NCBI GenBank assembly: GCA_903934325.1
Contig: CAIZNH010000041.1
Span: forward strand, 62,001 to 126,000
DNA: 64,000 nucleotides
Source of the DNA: an uncultured Alphaproteobacteria bacterium
GTDB lineage: Bacteria; Pseudomonadota; Alphaproteobacteria; Sphingomonadales; Sphingomonadaceae
Direction: 5' to 3'
Shown one piece after another: positions 50,755-60,400 of this stretch. Both the position numbers and the translations under genes were made by a program. The notes under the pieces were generated by a model. It worked only from the letters and a program-made list of their open reading frames with translations. It was not told the origin of the DNA and ran no database searches. Each line of letters opens with the position of its first letter. Position 1 is the stretch's first letter.

Positions 50755-51936
50755 ATGGCACGTGACGCCGTCATCGTCTCCACCGCCCGCACGCCGATCG
50801 GGCGCGCATACAAGGGTGCTTTCAATGCCACCCCCGGCGCCACGCTGGGCGCGCTGAGCCTTGCCCCCGCGATCGAGCGCGCCGGTATCGAAGCCGGCCA
50901 GATCGACGACGTGGTGTGGGGCGCGGTGCTGACCCAGGGCACCCAGTCGGGCAATATCGGCCGTCAGGTCGCGCTGCGCGCGGGCTGCCCGGTGGGCGTT
51001 TCGGCCCAGACCATCGACCGCCAGTGCTCTTCGGGCCTGATGGCGATCGCCACCGCGGCCAAGCAGATCATCGTCGACAACATGGATATCGTCGTCGGCG
51101 GCGGGCAGGACTCGATCTCGATGGTGCAGACCCCCGAGATGCGCGTCGCCCCCGATCGCTCGCTGATCGCGATGCACAAGGACGTCTACATGCCGATGCT
51201 CGGCACCGCCGAGACGGTCGCCAAGCGCTACAATGTCAGCCGCGAGGCGCAGGACGAATACGCCTACCAGTCGCAGATGCGCACCGCTGCCGCGCAGGCC
51301 GCCGGGCTGTTCGATGCCGAAATCGTCCCCGTCACCACCACCATGAACGTGATGGACAAGGAGACGAAGGAAGTTTCGCAGGTCGAATTCACCCTCACCA
51401 AGGATGAAGGCAACCGCCCCGAAACCACGCTTGCAGGCCTTCAGGGCCTCCAGCCGGTGATGGGTCCGGGCATGAACATCACCGCCGGCAACGCCTCGCA
51501 GCTGTCGGACGGATCCTCGGCTGCGGTGCTGATGGAAGCAAAGCTTGCCGAACAGCGCGGGCTCCAGCCGCTCGGCCGCTATGTCGGCATGGCGGTCGCC
51601 GGCACCGAGCCCGACGAAATGGGCATCGGCCCGGTCTTCGCGATCCCGAAGCTGCTCAAGCAGACCGGCCTCAAGATGGACGACATCGGCCTGTGGGAGC
51701 TGAACGAGGCTTTCGCGGTGCAGGTGCTCTATTGCCGCGACACGCTCGGCATCGACAATGACATCCTCAACGTCAACGGCGGCTCGATCTCGATCGGCCA
51801 CCCCTACGGCATGACCGGCGCGCGCTGCACCGGCCACGCGCTGATCGAAGGCAAGCGCCGCGGGGCGAAGTATGTCGTCGTCACCATGTGCGTGGGCGGC
51901 GGCATGGGCGCGGCCGGCCTGTTCGAGGTGTTCTAA
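50755..51936 (+). CDS. Acetyl-CoA C-acyltransferase (thiolase)
   Basis: A 393-residue thiolase that cleaves 3-ketoacyl-CoA or condenses acetyl-CoA. The nucleophilic Cys is in [11 protein letters not shown] (about 90). The NEAFA motif is in LNEAFAVQV, the catalytic His in [10 protein letters not shown], and the second Cys in [11 protein letters not shown]. Sequence type suggests a degradative acyltransferase rather than PhaA, but the distinction is not certain. An ATG directly after AAGGATACC opens the gene. It ends in an intrinsic terminator at 51963-51996. Confidence 0.95.
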   Translation: MARDAVIVSTARTPIGRAYKGAFNATPGATLGALSLAPAIERAGIEAGQIDDVVWGAVLTQGTQSGNIGRQVALRAGCPVGVSAQTIDRQCSSGLMAIATAAKQIIVDNMDIVVGGGQDSISMVQTPEMRVAPDRSLIAMHKDVYMPMLGTAETVAKRYNVSREAQDEYAYQSQMRTAAAQAAGLFDAEIVPVTTTMNVMDKETKEVSQVEFTLTKDEGNRPETTLAGLQGLQPVMGPGMNITAGNASQLSDGSSAAVLMEAKLAEQRGLQPLGRYVGMAVAGTEPDEMGIGPVFAIPKLLKQTGLKMDDIGLWELNEAFAVQVLYCRDTLGIDNDILNVNGGSISIGHPYGMTGARCTGHALIEGKRRGAKYVVVTMCVGGGMGAAGLFEVF

Positions 51937-51962
51937 GCTGGAATACCCCATAGGATATGCAG

Positions 51963-51996
51963 CGGCGCGGGGGCGGGCTCCCGCGCCGTTTGCTTT
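51963..51996 (+). terminator. Intrinsic terminator after thiolase
   Basis: CGGCGCGGG (51963-51971) and CCCGCGCCG (51980-51988) form a perfect 9-bp stem with an 8-base loop, followed by TTTGCTTT. Confidence 0.85.
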
Positions 51997-52046
51997 ATGC
52001 GCCGCCCGCGCTAGGCAGGGGTGAAGCGCAACCGTAGGAGGCCGCC

Positions 52047-52655
52047 TTGGATCTTGTCGGCTTTGCTCTTGCCGTTCTGCTGATCGAACTGACGCCCGGG
52101 CCCAATATGGCGTGGCTTGCAGGCCTTGCCGCCACCGAGGGCCGCCGGGCCGGAATGTCGGCCGTGGCAGGCGTGGCGCTCGGCCTGCTGGTCAACGGCG
52201 TGCTCGCCGCGCTCGGCCTTGCCGCGCTGCTCAAGGCGGTGCCGCAATTGTGGAGCGGCCTGCAATGGGCGGGGGCGGTGATGATGGTGTTCCTGGCGAT
52301 CGAGGCATGGCGGGGTTCGCCGCGGAAGGAGCCCCGGCTGGCGCAGGACGGCCTTCACCGCCGCGCATTCCTCACCGGCGCGCTGATCAACTTGCTCAAT
52401 CCCAAGGCCTATATCTTCTTCCTCGTGGTCGCCCCGCAATTCCTCGGCGGCGAGGTGCTGAGCCTTGCCAATGCGCTGACGCTGGCCGTGGTGAGCGCGG
52501 GAATCGCGACGGTGATCCACATCGCTCTCGTGCTGGCCGGGGCCCGCGCCCATGGCTGGCTGGCCGATCCGCGGCACACCTTGTGGGCGCGGCGGGTGTT
52601 TGCCGTGATCATGCTGGCAGTGGCCCTGTCCTTCCTGCTGGCCGACATGGGCTGA
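52047..52655 (+). CDS. LysE/RhtB-family amino acid exporter
   Basis: A 202-residue inner-membrane exporter with about six helices. The family start is recognisable in LLIELTPGPNMAWLA, and INLLNPKAYIFFLVVAPQF carries the conserved N-P-K. The start is a TTG at 52047, supported by AGGAGG six bases upstream and by the correct opening of helix 1. The exported substrate (threonine, homoserine or another metabolite) is unknown. Confidence 0.9.
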   Translation: MDLVGFALAVLLIELTPGPNMAWLAGLAATEGRRAGMSAVAGVALGLLVNGVLAALGLAALLKAVPQLWSGLQWAGAVMMVFLAIEAWRGSPRKEPRLAQDGLHRRAFLTGALINLLNPKAYIFFLVVAPQFLGGEVLSLANALTLAVVSAGIATVIHIALVLAGARAHGWLADPRHTLWARRVFAVIMLAVALSFLLADMG

Positions 52656-52752
52656 CGTCGATCTCGACGATCTGCGCAAGATGGCGTATTTCTTGCGCCG
52701 CGCGCGCCATTCAGGGGAGAATGGACAAGCCAACCTCTCGGGGGACGTTCCT

Positions 52753-53618
52753 GTGAAACAGTCGCTGATCAATCTGCTGCCGCCCGCAACTCTGGCCGCG
52801 GTGATTGCCTTCTGGGGTCTTGCTCCGCAGGCATGGGTCGATGCGCCCTGGACCATCATGATCGTCGGGCTGGCAGTGATCGCCTTCGTGCAGCTGCTCG
52901 ACTGGTGTTCGAACGCCACGAGGGCTGGCGCATCAACCGGCAGGAACTGGTGACCGACGTGTTCTACGTCGCTTTTGGCTACACCGCCGTCGGCTTTGCC
53001 AGCGAGGCGCTGGTCCATTCGCCCCTGCGCGCGCTGAAGGATAGCTGGGGCATCGCCACCCCGTGGCTCGAAGCCAGCCCCTTCCTTGTGCAGGTGGCGG
53101 TGGTGATGTTCACCTTCGAGCTCGGCCAGTACTGGATGCACCGCGCGATGCACAACTGGACACCGCTGTGGCTGACCCATGCGCCGCACCACCACGTGAC
53201 GCAGCTGAACGCGATGAAGGGCTTCATCGGCAATCCGATCGAGCTGTTCCTGATCAGCATCGGCATCAACGCCCTGCTCGATGTCGATCTGAACGCCCTG
53301 TTCGCCGCGATCACCGGCGGCGGTGTGATCGCGACCTATGCCCATGCCAATGTCCGCGCCAACCCGCCGATCTGGTACAGCTTCTTCTTCACCACCATCC
53401 GCCACCACAGCCTGCACCACACCGCGCTGAGCTATGAAGACACGCGCTGCAATTACGGCAACTCGGTGATTGTCTGGGACCGCCTGTTCGGCACCTTCAA
53501 GGAAGGCGAGAGCGAGGTCGTGGGACAGGATGATCGCAAGCGGCTGTCGATCAAGGAGCAGTGGCTGTTCCCGCTGCGCCCGTGGCTTGAAAAGCGTGAG
53601 GGCGCGGCAGAGGGCTGA
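52753..53618 (+). pseudogene. Sterol desaturase/fatty acid hydroxylase family protein, frameshifted
   Basis: A membrane di-iron hydroxylase gene split by one missing base. It begins at GTG 52753 (GGGGGA seven bases upstream) and reads KQSLINLLPPATLAAVIAFW to QLLDW. The next frame then continues VFERHEGWRINRQELVTDVF through to 53618. An extra G in TGGTG (52903-52907) restores about 288 residues. The His boxes lie in the second part: HRAMH, HAPHHH and HHSLHH, so the metal site would be complete. Without correction translation ends at 52953. The family includes sterol desaturases and ceramide or carotenoid hydroxylases; its substrate here is unknown. Confidence 0.82.
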
Positions 53619-53630
53619 GGCGCGCCTGCC

Positions 53631-54875
53631 TTAGCCGGCGTTCGCGGCGATCCATTCCTCCACCACCGGGGCGACCTTGGTGCGCCAGCGGCTGCCGTTG
53701 AAGATGCCGTAGTGTCCGGCGCCTTCCGCCATGTAGTAGCGCTTCTTTTCCTCGGCGAGGTTCGGGGTCAGCTTGAGTGCCGCCTTGGTCTGGCCGAGGC
53801 CTGAGATATCGTCGCGCTCGCCTTCGATCGCCAGCAGCGCGGTGTCGGTGATCGCGGTCAGGTCGACCACCTCGCCCTTGTGGCGGAACTCGCCCTTGGG
53901 GATCGAGTGCTTCTGGAACACCTCTTCCACGGTCTGGAGATAGAACTCCGCCGTCATGTCGCACACCGCGCGATATTCGTCGTAGAAGGTCTTGGTCGCC
54001 TGCGCGCTCGCATCATCGCCCACGGTGAGGTGTTTGAACATCTCGTAGTGGCTCATCATGTGGCTCGAAAGGTTCATGCTCATGAAGGCCGAAAGCTGCA
54101 TGAAGCCGGGATAGACGCGGCGGCCAGCGCCGGCATATTTCATCGGCACAGTGGCGATCACGCTCTGGCGGAACCATGCGATCGGGCGCTGCATCGCCAT
54201 GTTGTTGACCACGGTGGGGCATTCACGCGTGTCGATCGGGCCGCCCATCATGGTGAGGGTGGCGGGCGTCGCGGGCGACTTGTGAAGGTTCATCAGCGCG
54301 GTCGCGGCAAAGGCGGGCACGCTCGGCTGGCACACAGCCATCATGTGGATGCGCTGGCCGCCGGCTTCCGCATGAATGTGCTCTGCGAAGTCCATCAGGT
54401 AGTCGATGTAATCGTCGAGATCGAACTTCCCCGCGCTCGCCGGCACCATCTTGGCATCGGCCCAGTCGGTGATGAACACCTCCGCGCTTTCGAGCATCCG
54501 CTCCACCGTGCCGCGCAGCAGCGTGGCGTAGTGGCCGCTCATCGGAGCGACGATCAGCAGGCGGGGGCGGTCAGCCGGAGTGCCTTCCACGCGGAAGCGC
54601 AGGAGATCGCCGAAGGGGCGCTTCATCACCACGCTCTGGGTGACGGCATGGGGCTTGCCGTCAATTTCGACGCTGTCGATGCCGAATTCGGGCTTGCCAT
54701 AATGCGCGGTGGCGTGAGCGAAGACATCGAGCGCGCTGGCGGCGAGCGGGCCCATGCCCATGCCGAAGGCGCTCAGCGGATTGGCGGGGTTGGACAGCAT
54801 CCCGGCGCTGATCGAGGCGAGCGCGCTGGCGCTGTTCATCCAGCTGCGCTGCAGCTCGTAGGCATGGTAAAGCAT
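53631..54875 (-). CDS. phaZ: Intracellular polyhydroxyalkanoate depolymerase
   Basis: A 414-residue enzyme that mobilises stored polyhydroxybutyrate. It opens MLYHAYELQRS, as known intracellular depolymerases do. A lipase-like box has Cys instead of Ser, MAVCQPSVPA (about 184), which is the known nucleophile of PhaZa1-type enzymes. The other triad residues are likely in EGERDDISG and EGAGHYGIFNG. The ATG at 54875 has GAGG eight bases upstream. A TGCA-rich palindrome lies about 85 bp upstream. Confidence 0.92.
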   Translation of the reverse strand: MLYHAYELQRSWMNSASALASISAGMLSNPANPLSAFGMGMGPLAASALDVFAHATAHYGKPEFGIDSVEIDGKPHAVTQSVVMKRPFGDLLRFRVEGTPADRPRLLIVAPMSGHYATLLRGTVERMLESAEVFITDWADAKMVPASAGKFDLDDYIDYLMDFAEHIHAEAGGQRIHMMAVCQPSVPAFAATALMNLHKSPATPATLTMMGGPIDTRECPTVVNNMAMQRPIAWFRQSVIATVPMKYAGAGRRVYPGFMQLSAFMSMNLSSHMMSHYEMFKHLTVGDDASAQATKTFYDEYRAVCDMTAEFYLQTVEEVFQKHSIPKGEFRHKGEVVDLTAITDTALLAIEGERDDISGLGQTKAALKLTPNLAEEKKRYYMAEGAGHYGIFNGSRWRTKVAPVVEEWIAANAG

Positions 54876-54957
54876 CAACAAGACCTCGAAGCGACGAACA
54901 TGTCCGGCACCTCATCCCGCGGGCACCTTGAGGCGACAGATGCGCCTTTGCGCCACG

Positions 54958-54972
54958 TTGTGCAATGCACAA
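54958..54972. promoter_or_regulatory. TTGTGCA-A-TGCACAA palindrome between phaZ and ABC exporter
   Basis: A 7-bp inverted repeat around one base, in an otherwise GC-rich divergent intergenic region (181 bp). It could be an operator for phaZ, such as for a PhaR-type regulator that recognises TGC/GCA-rich sequence, or for the divergent exporter gene. It is flanked by two TTGCGC sequences (54948-54953 and 54975-54980). Confidence 0.45.
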
Positions 54973-55056
54973 TATTGCGCGGCGCACACGCGGCGGAGCG
55001 TTCTGTTGCTTTTTGCACGTGAAATTCGTGCGCACCGTGGCTAATGCGGCGCAACC

Positions 55057-56934
55057 ATGCACGGCGACACCCCAGACAACACGCGCCCGGCGGGCGATGG
55101 CCCCGAACCGGTGAACGCACCGGCAGGCGCTTTGGCCGACACTCCGGACGTGAGCGAAAGCGAGGCTGACGCCGCGCCCAAGTCGCGCAGTCTTGCGCCC
55201 TTGCGCATGGTGTTCGGCACGGCGCTGCAATACCCGCGCGAGATCGCCTTTGCCCTGCTGGCGCTGGTGATCACCTCGGCGGCGACGCTGGCGATCCCCT
55301 ACCGGTTCAAGGTCATCATCGACGAGGCTTTCGGCGGGTCCGCCACCGCTGATGATATCGCCCACGCCTTCCAGTACCTGCTGATGATCGTGCTGATCCT
55401 CGGCTTCGGCACCGCGCTGCGGTTCTATTTCGTCAGCTGGCTGGGCGAGCGCGTGGTGGCCGACATCCGCCTGAAGGTGCAGGAGAACCTGCTGCGCCTG
55501 TCGCCCGGGTTCTACGAGGTCAACAGCCCCAAGGAAATCTCCAGCCGGATGACCAGCGACACCGCGATCATCGAGAATGTGGTGGGCACCACGGTCTCGG
55601 TGGCGCTGCGCAATTCGCTGACCGCGCTTGGCGGCATCGGACTGCTGATCTTTCTCGCACCCTCGCTGACGCTGGGGTTGCTGATCGGCATTCCGATCGT
55701 GATTGCCCCGATCGTGTTTTTCGGCCGCAAGATCCGCGCAGTCTCGCGCTCCAGCCAGGACCGGATCGCGGACGTGGGCGCCTATGTCACCGAAGTGCTC
55801 TCGGCGATGAAGATCGTACAGAGCTTCGGGCAGGAGACGCGCGAGGGCGAGCGGTTTGCAGGCGTGGTCGAGGAGACCTTCGCCATCGCCCGGCGGCGCA
55901 TCATCCTGCGCGCGGCGATGACGTCGGTGGTGATCGTGCTGGTGTTCGGTGCGATCACGCTGGCGATGTGGCGCGGCGCGCTGGCCGTCAACGAGGGCAC
56001 GATTACCCCGGGCGACATGGGCTTCTTCGTCTTTACCGGCGTGCTGGTGGCAGGCGCGCTGGGCGCTTTGACGGAAGTCTATGGCGATCTGCTGCGCGGT
56101 GCTGGCGCGGCGAGCCGACTGGCCGAACTGCTCGAAGCCAAGCCCGAGATTGCGCCCCCGGCTCGGCCTGAACGCCTGCCCGAGCCCGCGCGCGGCAGCC
56201 TGTCCTTCCGCAATGTCACCTTCCGCTATCCGGCACGGCCTGAAACCGCCGCGCTCAAGGACTTCACGCTCGAGATCGAACCGGGAGAGACCATCGCGAT
56301 TGTCGGCCCGTCGGGGGCAGGCAAGTCGACGATCTTCCAGCTGGTCGAGCGGTTCTATGATCCGCAGGCCGGCACCATCCGTCTCGACGGCGTGCCACTG
56401 ACCAGCGCCGACCCGGCCGATATCCGCGCCCGTCTGGCGCTGGTGCCACAGGACGGAGTGCTGTTCAGCGCCAATGCGCGTGACAATCTGCGCTACGGCC
56501 AGTGGGACGCCAGCGACGAGGATATCTGGCAGGCCGCCCGCGCCGCCAATGCCGAGAGTTTCCTGCGCGCCCTGCCGCAGGGCCTCGACACCTATCTGGG
56601 CGAGGGCGGGACGCAGCTGTCCGGCGGCCAGCAACAGCGCGTCGCGATTGCCCGCGCGCTGCTGCGCGATGCGCCGATCCTGCTGCTCGACGAGGCGACC
56701 AGCGCGCTGGATGCCGAGAGCGAGCAGCTCGTCCAGCAGGCGCTCGAAGGCCTGATGCAGAACCGCACGACGCTGGTGATCGCTCACCGCCTTGCCACGG
56801 TGCGCGCGGCTGACCGGATCGTGGTGCTCGATGAAGGCCGGATCGTCGAACAGGGCACGCATGAGGTGCTGAGCAAGGCGGGCGGTCTCTACGCGCGCCT
56901 CGCAAGGCTCCAGTTCGCTGCCGACGCGGCGTAG
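55057..56934 (+). CDS. ABC exporter, fused permease and ATPase (MsbA-like)
   Basis: A 625-residue half-transporter working as a homodimer in the inner membrane. A hydrophilic N-terminal extension (about 1-48) precedes six helices (about 55-345), then an ATPase domain (about 380-620). Walker A is VGPSGAGKST, the signature is QLSGGQQQR, Walker B is PILLLDEATSALD and the H-loop is IAHRLATVRA. All catalytic residues are intact. The group includes lipid A, multidrug and siderophore-related exporters; its cargo is unknown. Confidence 0.92.
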   Translation: MHGDTPDNTRPAGDGPEPVNAPAGALADTPDVSESEADAAPKSRSLAPLRMVFGTALQYPREIAFALLALVITSAATLAIPYRFKVIIDEAFGGSATADDIAHAFQYLLMIVLILGFGTALRFYFVSWLGERVVADIRLKVQENLLRLSPGFYEVNSPKEISSRMTSDTAIIENVVGTTVSVALRNSLTALGGIGLLIFLAPSLTLGLLIGIPIVIAPIVFFGRKIRAVSRSSQDRIADVGAYVTEVLSAMKIVQSFGQETREGERFAGVVEETFAIARRRIILRAAMTSVVIVLVFGAITLAMWRGALAVNEGTITPGDMGFFVFTGVLVAGALGALTEVYGDLLRGAGAASRLAELLEAKPEIAPPARPERLPEPARGSLSFRNVTFRYPARPETAALKDFTLEIEPGETIAIVGPSGAGKSTIFQLVERFYDPQAGTIRLDGVPLTSADPADIRARLALVPQDGVLFSANARDNLRYGQWDASDEDIWQAARAANAESFLRALPQGLDTYLGEGGTQLSGGQQQRVAIARALLRDAPILLLDEATSALDAESEQLVQQALEGLMQNRTTLVIAHRLATVRAADRIVVLDEGRIVEQGTHEVLSKAGGLYARLARLQFAADAA

Positions 56935-57095
56935 TTTCTGGGTTCGCTCGCGCGAACCGCAGACCTCCCTCCCCGCCTCCCCGCGCCCTTAATCGACGAA
57001 CCGCACCCACGCTCGACGAAGCGCAACCTTTCGTGGGACGAGGCGTTAGGAGTGCTGCTCGCAGATTTCTGCACCAGCTCTCGGGGACACACCAC

Positions 57096-59264
57096 ATGAT
57101 CCACAAGACCGCCTTGATCGGCGCCAGCCTATTCGCGCTTGCGCTGGCTGCGCCTGCCTTCGCCAATGACGACGCCCATGATCACGCTGCCGAGACGCAG
57201 CTGGCCCAAGGTGAGCCTGCCGCTTCGTCCCTGCCGACCATGAGCTTTGGCAGCTGGGGCTTCGATCCCGCTCTGCTGGCCGCCGATGTGAAGCCGCGGG
57301 ACGATTTCAACGCCTATGCCAACCAGCGCTGGATCGATGCCAACCCGCTGCCGCCCGAATTCAGCCGCATCGGCGCCTTCGTGCTGCTCGGCGAAAAGAG
57401 CACCTATGACGTCAAGGCGCTGATGGACGAGCTGGCGGCAAAGGACGCCGCCACCCTCTCTGCCGACGAGCGTCGCATCCTCGACGCTTACAGTGCCTAT
57501 CTCGATACCGCGGCCATCGAGGCTGCGGGCCTTGCCCCGGCCAAGCCCTATCTCGACCGGATCATGGCCGCGAAGAGCCTCGATGATCTCGCCATGCTGT
57601 GGGCCGAGCCCGGCTATGCCAGCCCGATCGGCGGCGGCGTGGGGATCGACGCCAAGCAGCCCGATCGCCACATCGCCAGCGTCGGCTTCGGCGGGCTCGG
57701 CCTGCCCGACCGCGATTACTATCTCGACACCTCGGAAAAGGGCGTCGCGATCCAGAACAAGTACAAGTCCTATCTCGCCTTCCTGCTGGGCGAAGCGGGC
57801 TATGCAGATCCCGAGGCGCAGGCCGCGGGAATCTATGCCTTCGAGGACAAGATCGCCCGCACCGTCGCGTGGGACCGCGCCGTGCGCCGCAACCGCGATC
57901 TGACCTACAATCTGCTCACCGCAGAGGAACTGGCTGCGATCAGCGGCAAGGTGCCGGTCACCGCGATGCTGGAGAAGATCGGGATTGCCGGCAGCCCCGG
58001 CTTCGTCGTCAGCCTGATGCCGCCCACGGCCGAGGAAGTGACTGCGCTCAAGCTCGATGCCGCCACCCTCGCCAAGATCGGCACCGGCGTGCCGGGCATG
58101 CTCGCGCTTCTGGGCGAAACCCCGGTCGAAACGCTGAAGGCGTGGATGGTCAAGGAAATGCTCTCGTCCAACGCGGCGGTGCTGCCCAAGCGGTTCGACG
58201 ATGCGAGCTTCGAATTCTTCGGCAAGACCCTGCGCGGCACCCCCGAACAGCGCCCGCGCTGGAAGCGTGCCATCGGCGAGTCCGAAGGCCTCTTGGGCGA
58301 GCTCATCGGCAAGGCCTATGTCGCGCGCTACTTCCCGCCCGAAAACAAGGCGGCGATGGACGAGCTGGTCGCGAACCTGCGCGTAGCTCTGGGTCAGTCG
58401 ATCGACGAGATCACCTGGATGGGCGCCGAGACCAAGACCCAGGCCCATGCCAAGCTCGCCAGCTTCGATCCCAAGATCGGCTATCGCCCGAACCTTGAGA
58501 CCTATGAAGGCCTCGAAATCATCGCCGGCAACCCGATTGCCAACCGCATGGCGGCGGCCAAGTGGGGTCAGGCCGACAATGTCGCCAAGCTTGGCCAGCC
58601 GATCGACCGCACCGAATGGGGCATGCTGCCGCAGACGGTGAACGCCTATTACAACTCGGTGAAGAACGAGATCGTCTTCCCGGCGGGGATCCTCCAGCAG
58701 CCGTTCTTCGCGCTGACCAACGACATCGCGGTCAATTATGGCGCGATTGGCGGCGTGATCGGCCATGAAATGGGCCACGGCTTCGACGATCAGGGCTCCA
58801 AGTCCGACGCCAGCGGCGCGCTGCGCAACTGGTGGACTGAAGCCGACCGCGCGGCCTTTGACGGGCTCGGCAATGCGCTGGTGGCGCAGTATAATGCCTT
58901 CTGCCCGCTTGATGAAGGCAAGACCTGCGTCAATGGCCGCCTGACACTGGGCGAGAATATCGGCGACGTCGGCGGGCTTTCGATGGCCTACCGCGCCTAC
59001 AAGCTCGCCACCAAGGGCAAGGACGTGCCGGTGATCGACGGCCTCACCGGTGATCAGCGCTTCTTCCTCGCCTGGGCGCAGGTATGGCGTTCGACCCAGC
59101 GCGAGGAGAACTACCGCAACCGCCTGCGCACCGACAGCCACAGCCCCGAGGAATACCGGGTCAACGGCGTCGTGCGGAACCTCGACGAATGGTACAAGGC
59201 CTTCAACGTGAAGCCGGGCGACAAGCTCTACCTGTCGCCGGAAAAGCGCGTGCGCATCTGGTAA
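57096..59264 (+). CDS. M13-family metalloendopeptidase (neprilysin/PepO type)
   Basis: A 722-residue exported zinc peptidase. The signal peptide MIHKTALIGASLFALALA ends near Ala24. The large N-terminal helical domain (about 70-430) limits substrate size to peptides. The zinc motif HEMGH is in VIGHEMGHGFDDQG (about 563), and the third ligand Glu is in GENIGDVGGLSMAY. The end, KPGDKLYLSPEKRVRIW, matches the family's usual terminus. GGGGA precedes the ATG at 57096. It probably degrades peptides in the periplasm. Confidence 0.93.
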   Translation: MIHKTALIGASLFALALAAPAFANDDAHDHAAETQLAQGEPAASSLPTMSFGSWGFDPALLAADVKPRDDFNAYANQRWIDANPLPPEFSRIGAFVLLGEKSTYDVKALMDELAAKDAATLSADERRILDAYSAYLDTAAIEAAGLAPAKPYLDRIMAAKSLDDLAMLWAEPGYASPIGGGVGIDAKQPDRHIASVGFGGLGLPDRDYYLDTSEKGVAIQNKYKSYLAFLLGEAGYADPEAQAAGIYAFEDKIARTVAWDRAVRRNRDLTYNLLTAEELAAISGKVPVTAMLEKIGIAGSPGFVVSLMPPTAEEVTALKLDAATLAKIGTGVPGMLALLGETPVETLKAWMVKEMLSSNAAVLPKRFDDASFEFFGKTLRGTPEQRPRWKRAIGESEGLLGELIGKAYVARYFPPENKAAMDELVANLRVALGQSIDEITWMGAETKTQAHAKLASFDPKIGYRPNLETYEGLEIIAGNPIANRMAAAKWGQADNVAKLGQPIDRTEWGMLPQTVNAYYNSVKNEIVFPAGILQQPFFALTNDIAVNYGAIGGVIGHEMGHGFDDQGSKSDASGALRNWWTEADRAAFDGLGNALVAQYNAFCPLDEGKTCVNGRLTLGENIGDVGGLSMAYRAYKLATKGKDVPVIDGLTGDQRFFLAWAQVWRSTQREENYRNRLRTDSHSPEEYRVNGVVRNLDEWYKAFNVKPGDKLYLSPEKRVRIW

Positions 59265-59276
59265 GGGAGCCTTTGA

Positions 59277-59430
59277 TTGCGGGGCCGCCTCCGCGGCCCA
59301 GTCCTCGGTGAGTCCTTGTTGGCCTACCGCTTCGCTACTTGAGGCCGGGTTTTCTCCCGCTACGCTCCGGGCACCTGCGGCTCGCGCGCGTGCGCTCGCG
59401 GCCCGTCCTGTGGCGGGGCCGGGCGGCACA
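59277..59430. repeat. Intergenic repeat, copy C (inverted)
   Basis: Its reverse complement matches copy A over GGGCCGCGAGCGCACGCGCG, GAGCCGCAGG and the end CGAGGACTGGGCCGCGGAGG. The left end (59281-59300) is a hairpin of the shared design, GGGGCCGC-CTCC-GCGGCCC, followed by TCCTCGG. It lacks the inner TTCGGCCC section of copies A and B and has a different middle part. Confidence 0.7.
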
Positions 59431-59440
59431 TGTCTCGGAA

Positions 59441-59473
59441 GGCCCGCTCCCCTGCCGGAGCGGGCCTTTTGGT
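59441..59473 (+). terminator. Intrinsic terminator after M13 peptidase
   Basis: GGCCCGCTCC (59441-59450) and GGAGCGGGCC (59457-59466) form a perfect 10-bp stem with loop CCTGCC, followed by TTTTGGTTT. It lies between repeat copy C and uppP. Confidence 0.88.
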
Positions 59474-59510
59474 TTGACTTGGCCGTCTCACTCGTCAAAG
59501 CCCTGCGCCC

Positions 59511-60314
59511 ATGACCGATACCTTAGCCGCGATCCTGCTCGGCATCCTTGAAGGGCTGACCGAATTCCTGCCCGTGTCCTCGACCGGGCACCTGATCCTT
59601 GCCACCGAACTGCTCGGGTTCAATCAGGATGACTGGGAGGTCTTCAACATCGCCATCCAGCCCGCCGCGATCCTCGCGATCGTGGTGCTTTACTGGCGCA
59701 CCTTCTGGGATGTGGCAAAAGGCCTGCTGGGCTTCGAAAAGGGCGCGCTGTCCTTCGTGGGCAACCTGCTGGTCGCCTTCTTCCCGGCGGTGCTGCTGGG
59801 GCTTGCATTCGGCGATGTCATTCAGGCGATGCTCGGCAATGCGGTGCTGGTGTGCTGGTCGCTGATCATCGGCGGGGTGGCGATCCTTGCCATCGAACGC
59901 TGGGCCAATCCTCCTGCGGTCGGACCGGGCGTCGCCGGGGTGCCGCTGCGCACCGCGGTTCTGATCGGCCTGGTCCAGTGCCTTGCGATGATCCCCGGGG
60001 TCAGCCGCTCGGGCGCGACGATCCTCGGCGCGATGGCCTTCGGGGTCGACCGCAAGACCGCCGCCGAATTCAGCTTCTTCCTCGCCGTGCCGACCTTGAG
60101 CGGGGCGACGGTCTACCAGATGGCCAAGCACGCCACCGCGCTCACCACCCGCGATTTCGAGCTGATCGCGATTGGCTCGGTGGTCGGCTTCGTGACCGCG
60201 CTGGTGGTGGTCAAGCTGTTCGTCGCGGTGGTGACCCGCATCGGCTTTGCGCCCTTCGCCTGGTATCGCATCATCGTCGGCGGCGCTGCGCTGGCGTGGC
60301 TCTCGCTGCGATAA
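59511..60314 (+). CDS. uppP: Undecaprenyl-diphosphatase
   Basis: A 267-residue inner-membrane enzyme (BacA/UppP family) that recycles the lipid carrier for peptidoglycan and polysaccharide synthesis; overexpression gives bacitracin resistance in other species. The two catalytic motifs are present: EGLTEFLPVSSTGHL (about 13-27) and PGVSRSGATI (about 162-171). About eight hydrophobic helices are visible. The small GlsB-type gene follows 86 bp downstream. Confidence 0.95.
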   Translation: MTDTLAAILLGILEGLTEFLPVSSTGHLILATELLGFNQDDWEVFNIAIQPAAILAIVVLYWRTFWDVAKGLLGFEKGALSFVGNLLVAFFPAVLLGLAFGDVIQAMLGNAVLVCWSLIIGGVAILAIERWANPPAVGPGVAGVPLRTAVLIGLVQCLAMIPGVSRSGATILGAMAFGVDRKTAAEFSFFLAVPTLSGATVYQMAKHATALTTRDFELIAIGSVVGFVTALVVVKLFVAVVTRIGFAPFAWYRIIVGGAALAWLSLR

Positions 60315-60400
60315 GCGTCCCGCCTTCGGAACCACCTGCCTCCACGCTGGTTTGGGAGTCGGACCGGCCGCAGCCGGCAAAGCTGGAGTTGCAGGAAATA

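Noticed and set aside
56941-56958. Hairpin GGTTCGC-TCGC-GCGAACC after the ABC exporter
   Set aside because: No T-run follows, so it is a weak terminator candidate. It resembles a fragment of the repeat family (GCGCGAACCGCAG) but is too short to claim as a copy.
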